64,000 nt of DNA from Rhodoplanes sp963724735 (GTDB taxonomy: Bacteria; Pseudomonadota; Alphaproteobacteria; Rhizobiales; Xanthobacteraceae). Each line of letters starts with the position of its first letter. Within the stretch, counting starts at the first letter, position 1. The position numbers and the translations under genes were made by a program. Shown here one piece after another: positions 17,557-25,746 of this stretch. The notes under the pieces were generated by a model. That model ran no database searches and was not told the DNA's origin. It worked only from the letters and a program-made list of their open reading frames with translations. The stretch covers positions 12,877 to 76,876 of the forward strand of contig CAVRVX010000041.1 in the NCBI GenBank assembly GCA_963724735.1. The letters run 5' to 3'.

Positions 17557-18861
17557 TTACGTTCGCTGCTCCATTGCGGATAAAAGCGATTCCTCCTCAG
17601 GATCGCATTGGTTCATCGATTCTGCGATCCATTCTGAAACTTTGTCGGCGGCTGATACCAATGCGGTGTCGAGGTGGTGGATATATCGGCTGGTCGTACT
17701 ATTGCTCGAATGGCCGATCATGGCCGCGATGGTCGGCTCAGTATATCCGAGATCTGAGGCCACTGACGCATATGCGTGACGAAGCCCGTGAGGCGTCAGA
17801 GATAAATCGGAGGATTTCACAATCCGGAGCCAAGCCTTCGGGAGGCCTTTGAAGTGTTCATCCGCTGATCGGCCTGGCAAGACATACTTACCGACTGCGA
17901 ATGCAAGAGCTTGACCCAGGAGTTCCCGAGCAGCCTTGCCGATAGGACGGACGCTTTTTCCCTCCTTGGTGTCCGATAGGCGGAGGCAACAGGCTTCTAA
18001 ATCGATTTCTGCCCACTGGAGACGCTCGATTTCACCTCGCCGACATCCAGTCAGCGCAAGCAGTCGGATCGCTAGAATCGCCATTCGATTCTCGCCGCTA
18101 TCCTCCGCCTCTCGTAAAGCGTTTCCAAGCACCTGATATTGCGAACGCGAGAGACGGACGACACGGCGGCCGTCGGCCGAGCGCTTGACGCCTCGCGAAG
18201 GACTGAAAGGAATGATGCCTTCCGAAACAGCGAACGATAGAATTCCGCCTAATAGGCCAAGCGTGCGCCTAGCAGTTCCATGGCCGCCTTTGACGATCGC
18301 GCGTCCCCGACGGCCGGTGTTTATGTCGGCAGTAGTCTTTCCGACCGCCACATCACGCATGAAGCGAACAATATCCGGTGTCTCAAGCTTTTTTACGCTT
18401 TTCGTCCCAAGCAGAGGGAGGATGTGTCGTTCGATCCGACCTCGATCGACATAAAGAGTTGACGGCTTCTTCGGTTTACCGCCTTTGCCCAAGATCAGTC
18501 CTTTCTCTGCTGCCGCGAGGTAGGCGCTGCATAACTGGCTGACCGTCATCGCGTTCCGTTCTTGCGAGCGCTCTTCAGCGGGATCGCCACCCTTCGCCAC
18601 TTCCGCAAGCTTCGCCTTCGCCGTCTTTCGCGCTTCATCAGCGGTCAAGACTCCGAACCTTCCCAGCGTCAGACGACGGCTTGCGCCTCGGCTGTTGCGG
18701 TATTGAAGGATGAACGAGCGGACCCCACTCGGCTTTATCCGTAGTCCGAAGCCGCCCAGCTCATCGTCCCATACATAAAGGTCACGCGCGGGATCGGTTA
18801 CGATCTCGTCGATTGTGCGCTTTGTGAGTTTCAACGTAGATTGGGCCCTTCGGGTAAGCAT
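17557..18861 (-). CDS. tyrosine integrase of a genomic island (P4/DUF4102 type)
   Basis: The product has about 434 residues from the ATG at 18861, which begins LTRRAQSTLKLTKRTIDEI; a longer start at 18909 is possible. Order: N-terminal DUF4102 arm-binding domain (LYVWDDELGGFGLRIKPSG, FGVLTADEARKTAK), core-binding domain, then the catalytic domain. Its residues are R in TGCRRGEIERLQW, K in LSDTKEGKSVRP, H-x-x-R in LTPHGLRHAYAS, H in IGHSS and Y in TSRYIHH. All look intact. It lies 140 bases from a tRNA-Arg 3' fragment and should catalyse integration and excision at that tRNA. It is the best-preserved mobility gene of the island. Confidence 0.9.
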   Translation of the reverse strand: MLTRRAQSTLKLTKRTIDEIVTDPARDLYVWDDELGGFGLRIKPSGVRSFILQYRNSRGASRRLTLGRFGVLTADEARKTAKAKLAEVAKGGDPAEERSQERNAMTVSQLCSAYLAAAEKGLILGKGGKPKKPSTLYVDRGRIERHILPLLGTKSVKKLETPDIVRFMRDVAVGKTTADINTGRRGRAIVKGGHGTARRTLGLLGGILSFAVSEGIIPFSPSRGVKRSADGRRVVRLSRSQYQVLGNALREAEDSGENRMAILAIRLLALTGCRRGEIERLQWAEIDLEACCLRLSDTKEGKSVRPIGKAARELLGQALAFAVGKYVLPGRSADEHFKGLPKAWLRIVKSSDLSLTPHGLRHAYASVASDLGYTEPTIAAMIGHSSNSTTSRYIHHLDTALVSAADKVSEWIAESMNQCDPEEESLLSAMEQRT

Positions 18862-19000
18862 GGGGTAAGCACGGGTAAGCAAAAGAGCGCCAACTTCGGC
18901 CAAGACCATTGCCTATTTTATAGCTGCGAAAGGGGAGCAAAATAGGGCGCTTCTTCAATATAGGTAAATTTAGGTAAGCATCAGGAAGGTGCCGACTTTA

Positions 19001-19047
19001 CCCTCCGAAGGCAAAGGTCAGAGGTTCGAATCCCCTCGGGCGCGCCA
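19001..19047 (+). other. attachment site: 3' end of a tRNA-Arg(CCG) gene
   Basis: This 47-base stretch contains an anticodon-loop sequence ctCCGaa, the variable loop, a T-arm (ggttcgaatcc) and the acceptor end cgggcgcg followed by CCA, which fits tRNA-Arg with anticodon CCG. The 5' half is not present: the upstream bases do not form the D-arm or the matching 5' acceptor strand. It is therefore the duplicated 3' end left by site-specific integration. Given its plus orientation, the intact tRNA and the left island border should lie to the left, outside the window. Confidence 0.75.
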
Positions 19048-19064
19048 AGTCTCACAAGGTCCAT

Positions 19065-19450
19065 TCCGAAGACATAGGTGACGGTTTATTCCGGAGACAT
19101 GGGTAACACTTTCGGGTCCGAAGGGATTGTTGGTGGGTTCGAGCCTGCATGTCTCGTCGTCGAAGAAGCCGAGATCGTGGTGGCTGAAGGTTGCGAGCCA
19201 GATGCCGTCGTCGACTTCCTTGATGCCGAGCCGTTGGCCGGCGAAGACGGTGGAGATGTTGATCTTCTCGCGATGCAGGCAGACGCGTCCGCAGGCGGTG
19301 ACGGGGATGTCGCGGTCGTGGAACGGGTAGGTCAGCTCGGGCAGCCACATAGCGGCGCGGTGAGGCATAGACCTTCGGCGGGACACTTTATGGCGAGCGC
19401 TTCGTGCGGCGTTCGGTGTTGAACTCGTGCACGGAGGCGTCAAAGCGGCC
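19065..19450 (-). pseudogene. IS481-type transposase, C-terminal fragment
   Basis: The translation includes LPELTYPFHDRDIPVTACGR, HREKINISTVFAGQRLGIKE, IWLATFSHHDLGFFDDE and NNPFG, the end of integrase-core proteins of the IS481 group widespread in rhizobia. The preceding EFNTERR...HEALAIKCPAE segment is in other frames, so there are indels. The catalytic core is gone. It lies just outside the island's att site. Confidence 0.6.
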
Positions 19451-19520
19451 CTTGCCGCCGAACCGGCCATAACCGCTCGCCTTCACACCGCCGAACGGCA
19501 TCTGCGCCTCGTCTGTTGGG
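19451..19520 (-). pseudogene. aldehyde dehydrogenase, C-terminal scrap
   Basis: About 20 codons read EAQMPFGGVKASGYGRFGGK, the highly conserved motif near the C-terminus of NAD(P)-dependent aldehyde dehydrogenases. The sequence then passes directly into the IS481-type fragment. The rest of the gene is absent, so the IS has removed or displaced it. An aldehyde dehydrogenase would fit the catabolic operon that follows, but that is speculative. Confidence 0.5.
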
Positions 19521-19523
19521 CGG

Positions 19524-20270
19524 TCAGGACTGTTGCCGCTCCCCGGCCGGCGCCTCCGCCTTTGCGTCGCCGCCAGTGAAATATAGCTCGTGCAGCCGAG
19601 CTAGATCGACCCGTGCCGCCGCTTCGGACAGGGTCACTCGCCCAGCCTGCATAAGATAGACGTGATCAGCGACTTTCAAGGTCCGCACGGTATTCTGCTC
19701 CACCAGCACGATGGTGCGCCGCTCGCTGCGCAGGCGGGCGATGATACGGAATATCTCGTCGACGATGACGGGGGCAAGGCCGAGCGACGGCTCGTCGATG
19801 AGAAAGATCTTGGGTTTCTCCATCAGGCCGCGACCCATGGCCAGCATCTGCGCCTCGCCGCCGGAAAGCGACCCGGCCACTTGCTGGCGCCGTTCCTTCA
19901 GCCGCGGAAAGAGCTCATAGACGCGTTCCAAATTTGTTGCATAGGCCGCCCGGCACGCTTTCGGATAAGCCCCCATCAGGAGGTTTTCCTCGACCGTCAT
20001 GTCGCGGAAGATGAGCCGGCCTTCCGGGATCATCACCAGCCCCGCCTGCACGAGGTCCCAGGTGGCGCGCCCGGTGATCGACCTGCCGTCGAGGCGGATT
20101 TCGCCTGCCGTTGCCGGAACGAGCCCCATGATCGCCCGCAACAGCGTCGTCTTGCCGGCGCCATTGGGGCCAACGATGGCGGTGGTCTGGCCGCTTGCAA
20201 CCGTGAGCGACACGTCCCAGAGAACGTTGATTGCACCATAGCCGGCTCTGAGATTGGTCACCTCAAGCAT
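19524..20270 (-). CDS. livF: branched-chain amino acid-type ABC transporter ATPase (LivF family)
   Basis: The 248-residue ATPase has Walker A GPNGAGKTT (34-42), signature LSGGE (135-139), Walker B FLIDEP (156-161) and the H-loop-equivalent VEQN, the order and length of LivF. Together with the LivG-type ATPase it should power uptake through the two adjacent permeases. Its start overlaps the livG stop by eight bases, so the two are translationally coupled. It is the last gene of the minus-strand operon. Substrate cannot be read from it; the neighbouring CoA ligase points to an organic or aromatic acid rather than leucine. Confidence 0.9.
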   Translation of the reverse strand: MLEVTNLRAGYGAINVLWDVSLTVASGQTTAIVGPNGAGKTTLLRAIMGLVPATAGEIRLDGRSITGRATWDLVQAGLVMIPEGRLIFRDMTVEENLLMGAYPKACRAAYATNLERVYELFPRLKERRQQVAGSLSGGEAQMLAMGRGLMEKPKIFLIDEPSLGLAPVIVDEIFRIIARLRSERRTIVLVEQNTVRTLKVADHVYLMQAGRVTLSEAAARVDLARLHELYFTGGDAKAEAPAGERQQS

Positions 20271-20979
20271 CGCCCGCTCCCGTGTAGCTGCGGCGGACCT
20301 CGGGATCGTCGAACACCTGTTCCGGCGTGCCGTCGGCGATCACCTCACCGAAATTGAGAACGACGCAACGCCGGCACAGCCGCAAGATCGTTTCGATATC
20401 GTGCTCGATCACGATCATGGCGAGATGCCATTCCTGGTGCAGCCGCGCGATCATCTGCGTGAATGCCCGCTTTCCATGGACCTCGAGCCCAGCCAACACT
20501 TCGTCGAGCATCAGAAGCTTGGGACGGGTGGCGAGCGCCTTGCCGACTTCGAGCCGTTTCTGCTCGCTGAGCGTGAGCCCGGTCGTGGCGTCGGCATCGA
20601 CCTTTTCCTCGAGGTCGAGAAAACGCAGAATCGCATCGATCTGCCCGTCATCGACCGCGCCGGCGCCGAATCGCTGGGCCACAATGAGGTTTTCCCGCAC
20701 GGTCAGGCCGTGCAGCGGCTGTGGGTTCTGGAACGTGCGGCCGACGCCGACACGCGCCCGCTGGTGCATGCGGCGCTTGAGCAGGTCGAGGCCGTCGAAG
20801 CTGGCGCGCCCAGCGACCGGGCGAACCAGACCAGAGATGACGTTGAAGACGGTTGTCTTGCCGGCGCCGTTCGGCCCGACGAGCCCGACGACGCTGTTCT
20901 CGGCAATATCGAGAGTGAGGGCGCTCAGCGCAGTCAGGCCGCCGAACCTGACGGTGATGTCCTCAAGCCGAAGCAACAT
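20263..20979 (-). CDS. livG: branched-chain amino acid-type ABC transporter ATPase (LivG family)
   Basis: The 238-residue protein has Walker A GPNGAGKTT (35-43), the LivG-specific long segment with HQRARVGVGRTFQNPQPLHG, a signature in the form LSEQKRLEVGKAL, Walker B LLMLDEVLAG and VIEHD. LivG proteins normally carry LPYGxQRRLE at the signature, so the LSEQKRLE form is a mild variant. It lies between the permease and livF with short overlaps, consistent with a single transcript. Confidence 0.88.
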   Translation of the reverse strand: MLLRLEDITVRFGGLTALSALTLDIAENSVVGLVGPNGAGKTTVFNVISGLVRPVAGRASFDGLDLLKRRMHQRARVGVGRTFQNPQPLHGLTVRENLIVAQRFGAGAVDDGQIDAILRFLDLEEKVDADATTGLTLSEQKRLEVGKALATRPKLLMLDEVLAGLEVHGKRAFTQMIARLHQEWHLAMIVIEHDIETILRLCRRCVVLNFGEVIADGTPEQVFDDPEVRRSYTGAGDA

Positions 20980-21947
20980 TGCTTTTTCTCTGTCGCGGGT
21001 GGCCGCCGATACCAGGGAGGTCGCGGAATGGTCGAGCGAGCAACGGCAACAATCCGGTCGGAACGAACAGGATCATCGCGCCGAGCATGATGCCGAACAT
21101 GATCTGGTGGCCTTGCGGCAGGATGTTCTTGAACACGAGCTGGTCGAGCAGATAGATCAGCGCCGCGCCCACGATCGGTCCTGCGAGCGTTCGATAGCCA
21201 CCGACCATCGCGGCGACGATCGGAAGCACAGTCCACAAGCCAGAAAATGCGTAGTTCGGCTCGAGGAAGCCGATGACATGGGCATTGTAGGCGCCGACCA
21301 CGCCGGTAATGAAAGCCGAGACCGCGAGCATCGCCGCTTTCAGCAAGGTGCTCGGCACGCCGATGACACGGGTCGCATCCTCGGTATCGTGCATCGCTTT
21401 GAGCGCGAGACCCCAATAGCTGTCGCGGATCAGCTTGTAGGCCAGCACGGCGAGCATCAAAATCGTCATGATGGTGAAATAGGCGCCGGTCTTGCCGGTC
21501 AAGCCGAAGAAGGACGGCAGCGCCGGAATGCTCAAGATCCCCGCGGCCCCGCCCGTTACCGAAGTCATTTCGTTGGCGAGAATCCGGAAAATATGGGCAT
21601 AGGCGAGAATGGCGAGTGCGAAATAGGGGCCGCGCAGGCGCAGCGCCGGCATGGTGACGAGCGATGCAAACGTTGCGCCCACTCCGCCCGCGATGAGCCC
21701 GAGGAACGGATTGACGCCCCAATCCTTCGCAAGCAAGGCGGAGACATAGGCGCCGACGCCGAAAAACGCGGCATGACCGAAACTGACCATGCCGCCGAGA
21801 TTGCCGAGCAGCGCCCAGGGCAAGGCGACGCCTGCGATGGTGAGCGAGGCGATCACCTGAACTCATGACGAAATCGCTTCCCGCAAGCAGCGGTGGAACG
21901 GCCAGATAGCAGAGCACAATGACGACAAAGGGGAACCAGCGCCTCAT
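20963..21947 (-). pseudogene. livM: LivM-type permease with one extra base near the start
   Basis: The ATG at 21947 overlaps the livH stop (ATGA) and opens with a membrane helix (VIVLCYLAVPPLL), ending SDFVMSS. One additional T near 21866 shifts the frame. If it is removed, SDFVMSQVIASLTIAGVALP continues into an otherwise complete permease: MVSFGHAAFFGVGAYVSALL, about eight further helices, and the EAA-like loop KAMHDTEDATRVIGV. As written, translation could only restart internally at 21856 or later, losing the first helix. It may be a real mutation or a sequencing error. Confidence 0.75.
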
Positions 21948-22819
21948 GCCACCCTCCCGCGCCTGCCGAACAGGCCGGTCGGACGCACCAGGAGCACGAT
22001 CAGGAACAGCAGCATGCCTGCAAGCTCCTGCAGCGCCGAGCTGAAAAGAGTGACCGTGAGGGATTCGGTTATGCCGATCAGAACTGCGCCGAGCACCACG
22101 CCGGGAATCGAGCCCATTCCCGCCAGCACCGCTATGACGAAAGCCTTGATCGTAAGATTATGGCCGAGTTCCGGCTGGATCACCGCGACGACATAGATCG
22201 CCGTGCCGGCGACTGCGGCCATCAAGCCGGCAACGACAAAAGCGAGGATTTCGGTGGTGCGCGGATCGACGCCCATCAATACCGCGGCGTCGCGATCGGA
22301 GGCGATCGCACGTAGCGAACGGCCATGCCAGGTGTTGGTGAGCCACCACCACAGAGCGGCCGCGAGGAAGAGTCCGACGACAAAGAACAGCAGCTGACTG
22401 TTGGTCGTGAACAGCGTGTCGCCGATCAGAATCGGTCCATTGAACCAGGCAATCGATGTGGAGCGGATATTCGGCGACCACACCATTAGCACGAAATTGG
22501 TCAGCACGATGCCGATCCCGAAAGTGAGGATCAGCGAGTTCAGCTCCCGATCCCAGCGGATTCGACTGACTAAGGCGTAGACCGCGGCCGAGGTCGCGCA
22601 CACGATGGCGATCGTCAACGGAATGGCGAAAAGCGGGTTGACCCCGAACTGGCTCTCGGCGGTGTAGGCGATGTACGCGGCGAGCAAAACCAGCTCGCCA
22701 TGCGCAAGGTTGATCACGCGCATGGTGCCGAAGACCAACGCCAGGCCGAGCGCGATCAAGGCGTAATAGCCGCTCGCGAGCAGCCCGGAAAATAGCGATT
22801 GCAGAACGAGTTCGAACAT
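21944..22819 (-). CDS. livH: branched-chain amino acid-type ABC permease (LivH family)
   Basis: From the ATG at 22819 the protein has 291 residues and about eight membrane helices. It has the LivH-typical opening (GYYALIALGLALVFGTMRVI, then NLAHGE) and the loop RAIASDRDAAVLMGVDP that contacts the ATPase. A longer in-frame extension to 22996 adds non-membrane residues and runs into the upstream gene, so the shorter start is preferred. It forms the inner-membrane channel with the LivM-type partner. A strong hairpin separates it from the binding-protein gene. Confidence 0.88.
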   Translation of the reverse strand: MFELVLQSLFSGLLASGYYALIALGLALVFGTMRVINLAHGELVLLAAYIAYTAESQFGVNPLFAIPLTIAIVCATSAAVYALVSRIRWDRELNSLILTFGIGIVLTNFVLMVWSPNIRSTSIAWFNGPILIGDTLFTTNSQLLFFVVGLFLAAALWWWLTNTWHGRSLRAIASDRDAAVLMGVDPRTTEILAFVVAGLMAAVAGTAIYVVAVIQPELGHNLTIKAFVIAVLAGMGSIPGVVLGAVLIGITESLTVTLFSSALQELAGMLLFLIVLLVRPTGLFGRRGRVA

Positions 22820-22911
22820 GGGCCCAGCGGTGCGGCGATAAGTAAGAGCGAGATGTCGGAGAGCCAAGGCGCCTGCCTGCGAGGGTAGCCGACGCCGCGG
22901 CATTTCGGCTT

Positions 22912-22935
22912 GCGCCTGCCTGCGGAGGCAGGCGC
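22912..22935 (-). promoter_or_regulatory. intercistronic hairpin between binding protein and permease
   Basis: GCGCCTGCCT and its exact complement AGGCAGGCGC enclose a four-base loop, giving a perfect 10-bp GC stem in the 122-base gap. A related half-copy (gcgcctgcctgcg) lies 40 bases further along at 22869. There is no T-run after it on the minus strand, so it is more likely a 3' mRNA stabiliser or REP-like element that raises binding-protein expression than a terminator. Confidence 0.5.
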
Positions 22936-22941
22936 GCGGGA

Positions 22942-24112
22942 TCACCAGGGCTTGGCTGGATAGATCATCGCCCCCGTCGCTTCGTCCGCTGGCCATACGA
23001 GCACGACTTCATCCTTCTGATGCTGACCCATACGATGGGTGAAGGCCGGGTTGTCCCCGCTCTCGTCGAACTTCACGCGTCCGATGAGCGACTTCGCATC
23101 TGTCTTGCGGAGCTCGTCGGCAAGCCCACCGGGCTTATCGAACGTGCCCGCCTCCTCCGCCCGCACCATGGAGTCGAGAAGCAGTTTCGTTTGCACATAG
23201 CCGAAGACGCCGAGATAGTCCGACGACTTGCCGTACAGCTCCTTGTAGACAGCAGCGAATTTCTGGGCCTCGGGAGCATCGAATTTCGGCGGATACGGCA
23301 GCGTGGAGGTTCCGAACACATACTCGGTCAACTCGGGAAATTCTTTGGCCATCTGCTCGGTCGCGAGCGACCAGACGCCGACCACCGCCTTGACGTCGGG
23401 CTTGAGCACCTGGCCGGCGCGCAGGATGCCGATATAGTCGTTCTCGTAACCGATCATTGCGAGCACGTCGGGCCGGTCCTGCAGCCTGATCTTGTGCAGG
23501 ATCGGCTTGAAGTCGGTGATCGCCGGATCGAAGGGGTGAAGGGTGACCTTGACCTCCTTCGCCTTCAGACCCTCGGCAACTTGGTTGGCGACGTCGTTGG
23601 TTGCCTCTTTCGTAGAATGCACCATCGAGACTGATTTGACGTTCCAGTCGCCAATCAGTCCAACCATGGCCTTGGCATAGCCCTCGCCATTGTTGATCCG
23701 GAAGAAGGTCTTGAGGTTGCGCTCGACCAGCGCGCGGGCGACGCCACCTGATGTGATGTAGACCTTTCCCAGCCGCCCAGCCGCCTCCGACGCAGGGCCG
23801 ATGATGTTCGAACCGTAACCGCCGGAAAAGGCGTCGACTTCGCCCGCCATCTGCTCGATTGCCGCCACTGCTTTGGCCGGGCTCGAACTCATCGTCGATG
23901 ATGGTCCGTTTAACCGAGTGCTTGCCTTTATGTTCGCGATTGAAGATCTCGACAGCGATCGCAATGCCCTCGTTGGTCGCGGAGCCGACGCGGGCGAGAC
24001 TGCCGGTGATCGGTACCTGCGAGCCAAGCCGAAACTCCCTTGCCTCGGCAGAAGCGAAGGCGAGCGCCAGAGCAAGCGCGACGGCAGTGGTGGCGAGCCT
24101 TTGCTGTTTCAT
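22942..24112 (-). pseudogene. livK: periplasmic binding protein of the Liv-type importer, one extra base
   Basis: An ATG at 24112 with AGGAAGGAA upstream starts a signal peptide (KQQRLATTAVALALALAF, cleaved after ASAEA), then REFRLGSQVPITGSLARVG, a Peripla_BP_6 opening. One extra T near 23893 shifts the frame; removing it joins IIDDES to SPAKAVAAIEQMA and the protein continues to 22942 (SGGYGSNIIGPASEAAGRLG, FGYVQTKLLLDSMVRAEEAG). The full product would have about 390 residues, normal for the family. As written no exported full-length protein is made. Related proteins bind aromatic and alicyclic acids as well as amino acids. Confidence 0.78.
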
Positions 24113-24172
24113 CAGACGTTCCTTCCTTTGGTTTCTTTGCAATCGCTCAGTTTTGCATTGCGACTGCCGACG

Positions 24173-25744
24173 CTAGCTGTCGGCGATCGCGGAATGCTCG
24201 CGGACAAGGTCGCTCAGAACCCCTTTCATGATCTTCCCGGTCGAACTCACCGGCATGGCCTCGACAATCCGGATCTCGCCCGGCCGCTTGTAGGGGCCAA
24301 GGCGCTCTGCGGCGAAGGCGGCAAGCTCTGCGGCGCAAATCCGCACACCGGGACGAAGCTGGACGAACGCCACGACCTCCTCGTTGCCGGCGACGCTGCG
24401 TCCCACCACCGCGGATTGGGTTACATCCGGATGAGCGTTGAGGACGGCTTCGACCTCGGTCGGATAGACGTTGAAGCCGGAACGAATGATCAGCTCCTTC
24501 GTGCGGCCGACGATGAACAAGTTTCCGTCCGCATCGAAACGGGCAAGGTCCCTGGTGTTCAGCCATCCAGCAGGGTCGATCACCTTCGCGGTCTCTTCCG
24601 GAGCGCGGTAATAGCCCTTCATCACATTCGGTCCCCGCACCCAGAGTTCGCCGACGTCTCCGCAGGCCGCGAGCTGCCCTTTCGGGTCGAGCAGGCGCGC
24701 CTCCACTCCCGGGAGCAACTGCCCAACCGAGCAGTCGTCGCGCGGCGCCTCGAGCAGCGTCTGGGCGATGGTCGGCGCGCTCTCCGTGAGGCCGTAGCCA
24801 TTGTGAAGAGGAAGGCCGAGAAGTCGCTCCGTCGCCGCCTTCAACGCCGGGTCAAGCGGTGAGCCGCCGGCCGTTATCAAGCGTAAGGCCGGGTGTGCAA
24901 TGTCAGAGCGCTCGTTGGTCTTGAGATATTCGAGGAGGCGGGCAAGCATCGCCGGCACGCCCTGGACCACAGTCAATTTATCCCGCTCCAAAGAATGAAT
25001 TAGAGCCGCGGGATCGTAGCGCGTCACAAGGTACAGCGTGCTTCCGTGGAACAAAGCGCCAAGGAACACTGAGGCGAAGCCGAACACATGGCTCATCGGC
25101 AATACGCCGTAGACGCGGTCACGTGAATTGAGACGACGCCGGCCGGCCGACATCGCCGCGACGAACAGCAGGTTCCGGTGTGTCAGCATCACCCCTTTCG
25201 GCTGACCCGTCGTCCCGCTGGTGTAGATGACGACCGCGACCTGCCGCGCTCCATCCGCGTTGACCGGTTCCGGCGTCGTGGTTTCGTTGAGCGGTCCCAT
25301 CGCTACGTCGCAGCCTGCAACTTTCACGAGGCCCGCTCCGTGGCGCTCGGCATGCATGGCCGCCTGCGGCGAAGCCGATACCGTGTAGAACACGCGCCGG
25401 GGTTCCGCATGGTCTCTGATCTGATCGACCTCGCGCGCGGAAAGGCGGGCGTTGACGATCACTGGCCACGCATCCATGTCGGCCGCCGCAAACAGCAGTA
25501 CCGCCAAAGCCAGACTGTTTTCGTTGACGATCATCACCCGGTCGCCGGGACGGACTCCCCAGTCGATCAAGCACGCGCGAGCAGCGGCGACGGCGTCGGC
25601 GAGCTGATTGTAAGTCAGCGTCGCCCCGCTCTCGACCAGAGCCGGACGGTCCGGCGCCTGCGCCGCCCATGGGCGGATGATATGGCCGATGCGCTGCGGC
25701 AGCGCGGCCATGACCCGCTCGGTGTCGTCGGCCGTCCACGCCAT
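24173..25744 (-). CDS. acyl-CoA synthetase (class I adenylate-forming ligase)
   Basis: The 523-residue protein activates a carboxylic acid to an acyl adenylate and then to the CoA thioester. Motifs: VVIYTSGTTGQPKGVML (phosphate loop), LPMSHVFGF, NGYGLTESAPT, WLNTRDLARFD, GRTKELIIRSGFNVYPTEVE (hinge) and the catalytic Lys in SSTGKIMKG near the end. The ATG at 25744 lies two bases after the acyl-CoA dehydrogenase stop, so the genes are coupled; a longer start would cover that gene. With the dehydrogenase it resembles the AliA/AliB pair for cyclohexanecarboxylate in Rhodopseudomonas. Fatty or aromatic acids are equally possible. Confidence 0.85.
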   Translation of the reverse strand: MAWTADDTERVMAALPQRIGHIIRPWAAQAPDRPALVESGATLTYNQLADAVAAARACLIDWGVRPGDRVMIVNENSLALAVLLFAAADMDAWPVIVNARLSAREVDQIRDHAEPRRVFYTVSASPQAAMHAERHGAGLVKVAGCDVAMGPLNETTTPEPVNADGARQVAVVIYTSGTTGQPKGVMLTHRNLLFVAAMSAGRRRLNSRDRVYGVLPMSHVFGFASVFLGALFHGSTLYLVTRYDPAALIHSLERDKLTVVQGVPAMLARLLEYLKTNERSDIAHPALRLITAGGSPLDPALKAATERLLGLPLHNGYGLTESAPTIAQTLLEAPRDDCSVGQLLPGVEARLLDPKGQLAACGDVGELWVRGPNVMKGYYRAPEETAKVIDPAGWLNTRDLARFDADGNLFIVGRTKELIIRSGFNVYPTEVEAVLNAHPDVTQSAVVGRSVAGNEEVVAFVQLRPGVRICAAELAAFAAERLGPYKRPGEIRIVEAMPVSSTGKIMKGVLSDLVREHSAIADS

Positions 25745-25746
25745 CG

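Noticed and set aside
19001..19047. Complete tRNA gene
   Set aside because: The 5' acceptor strand and D-arm are missing and the anticodon stem is imperfect on its 5' side; it is only the 3' end.
22912..22935. Hairpin as an intrinsic terminator
   Set aside because: No T-run follows on the minus strand and the operon clearly continues into the permease.
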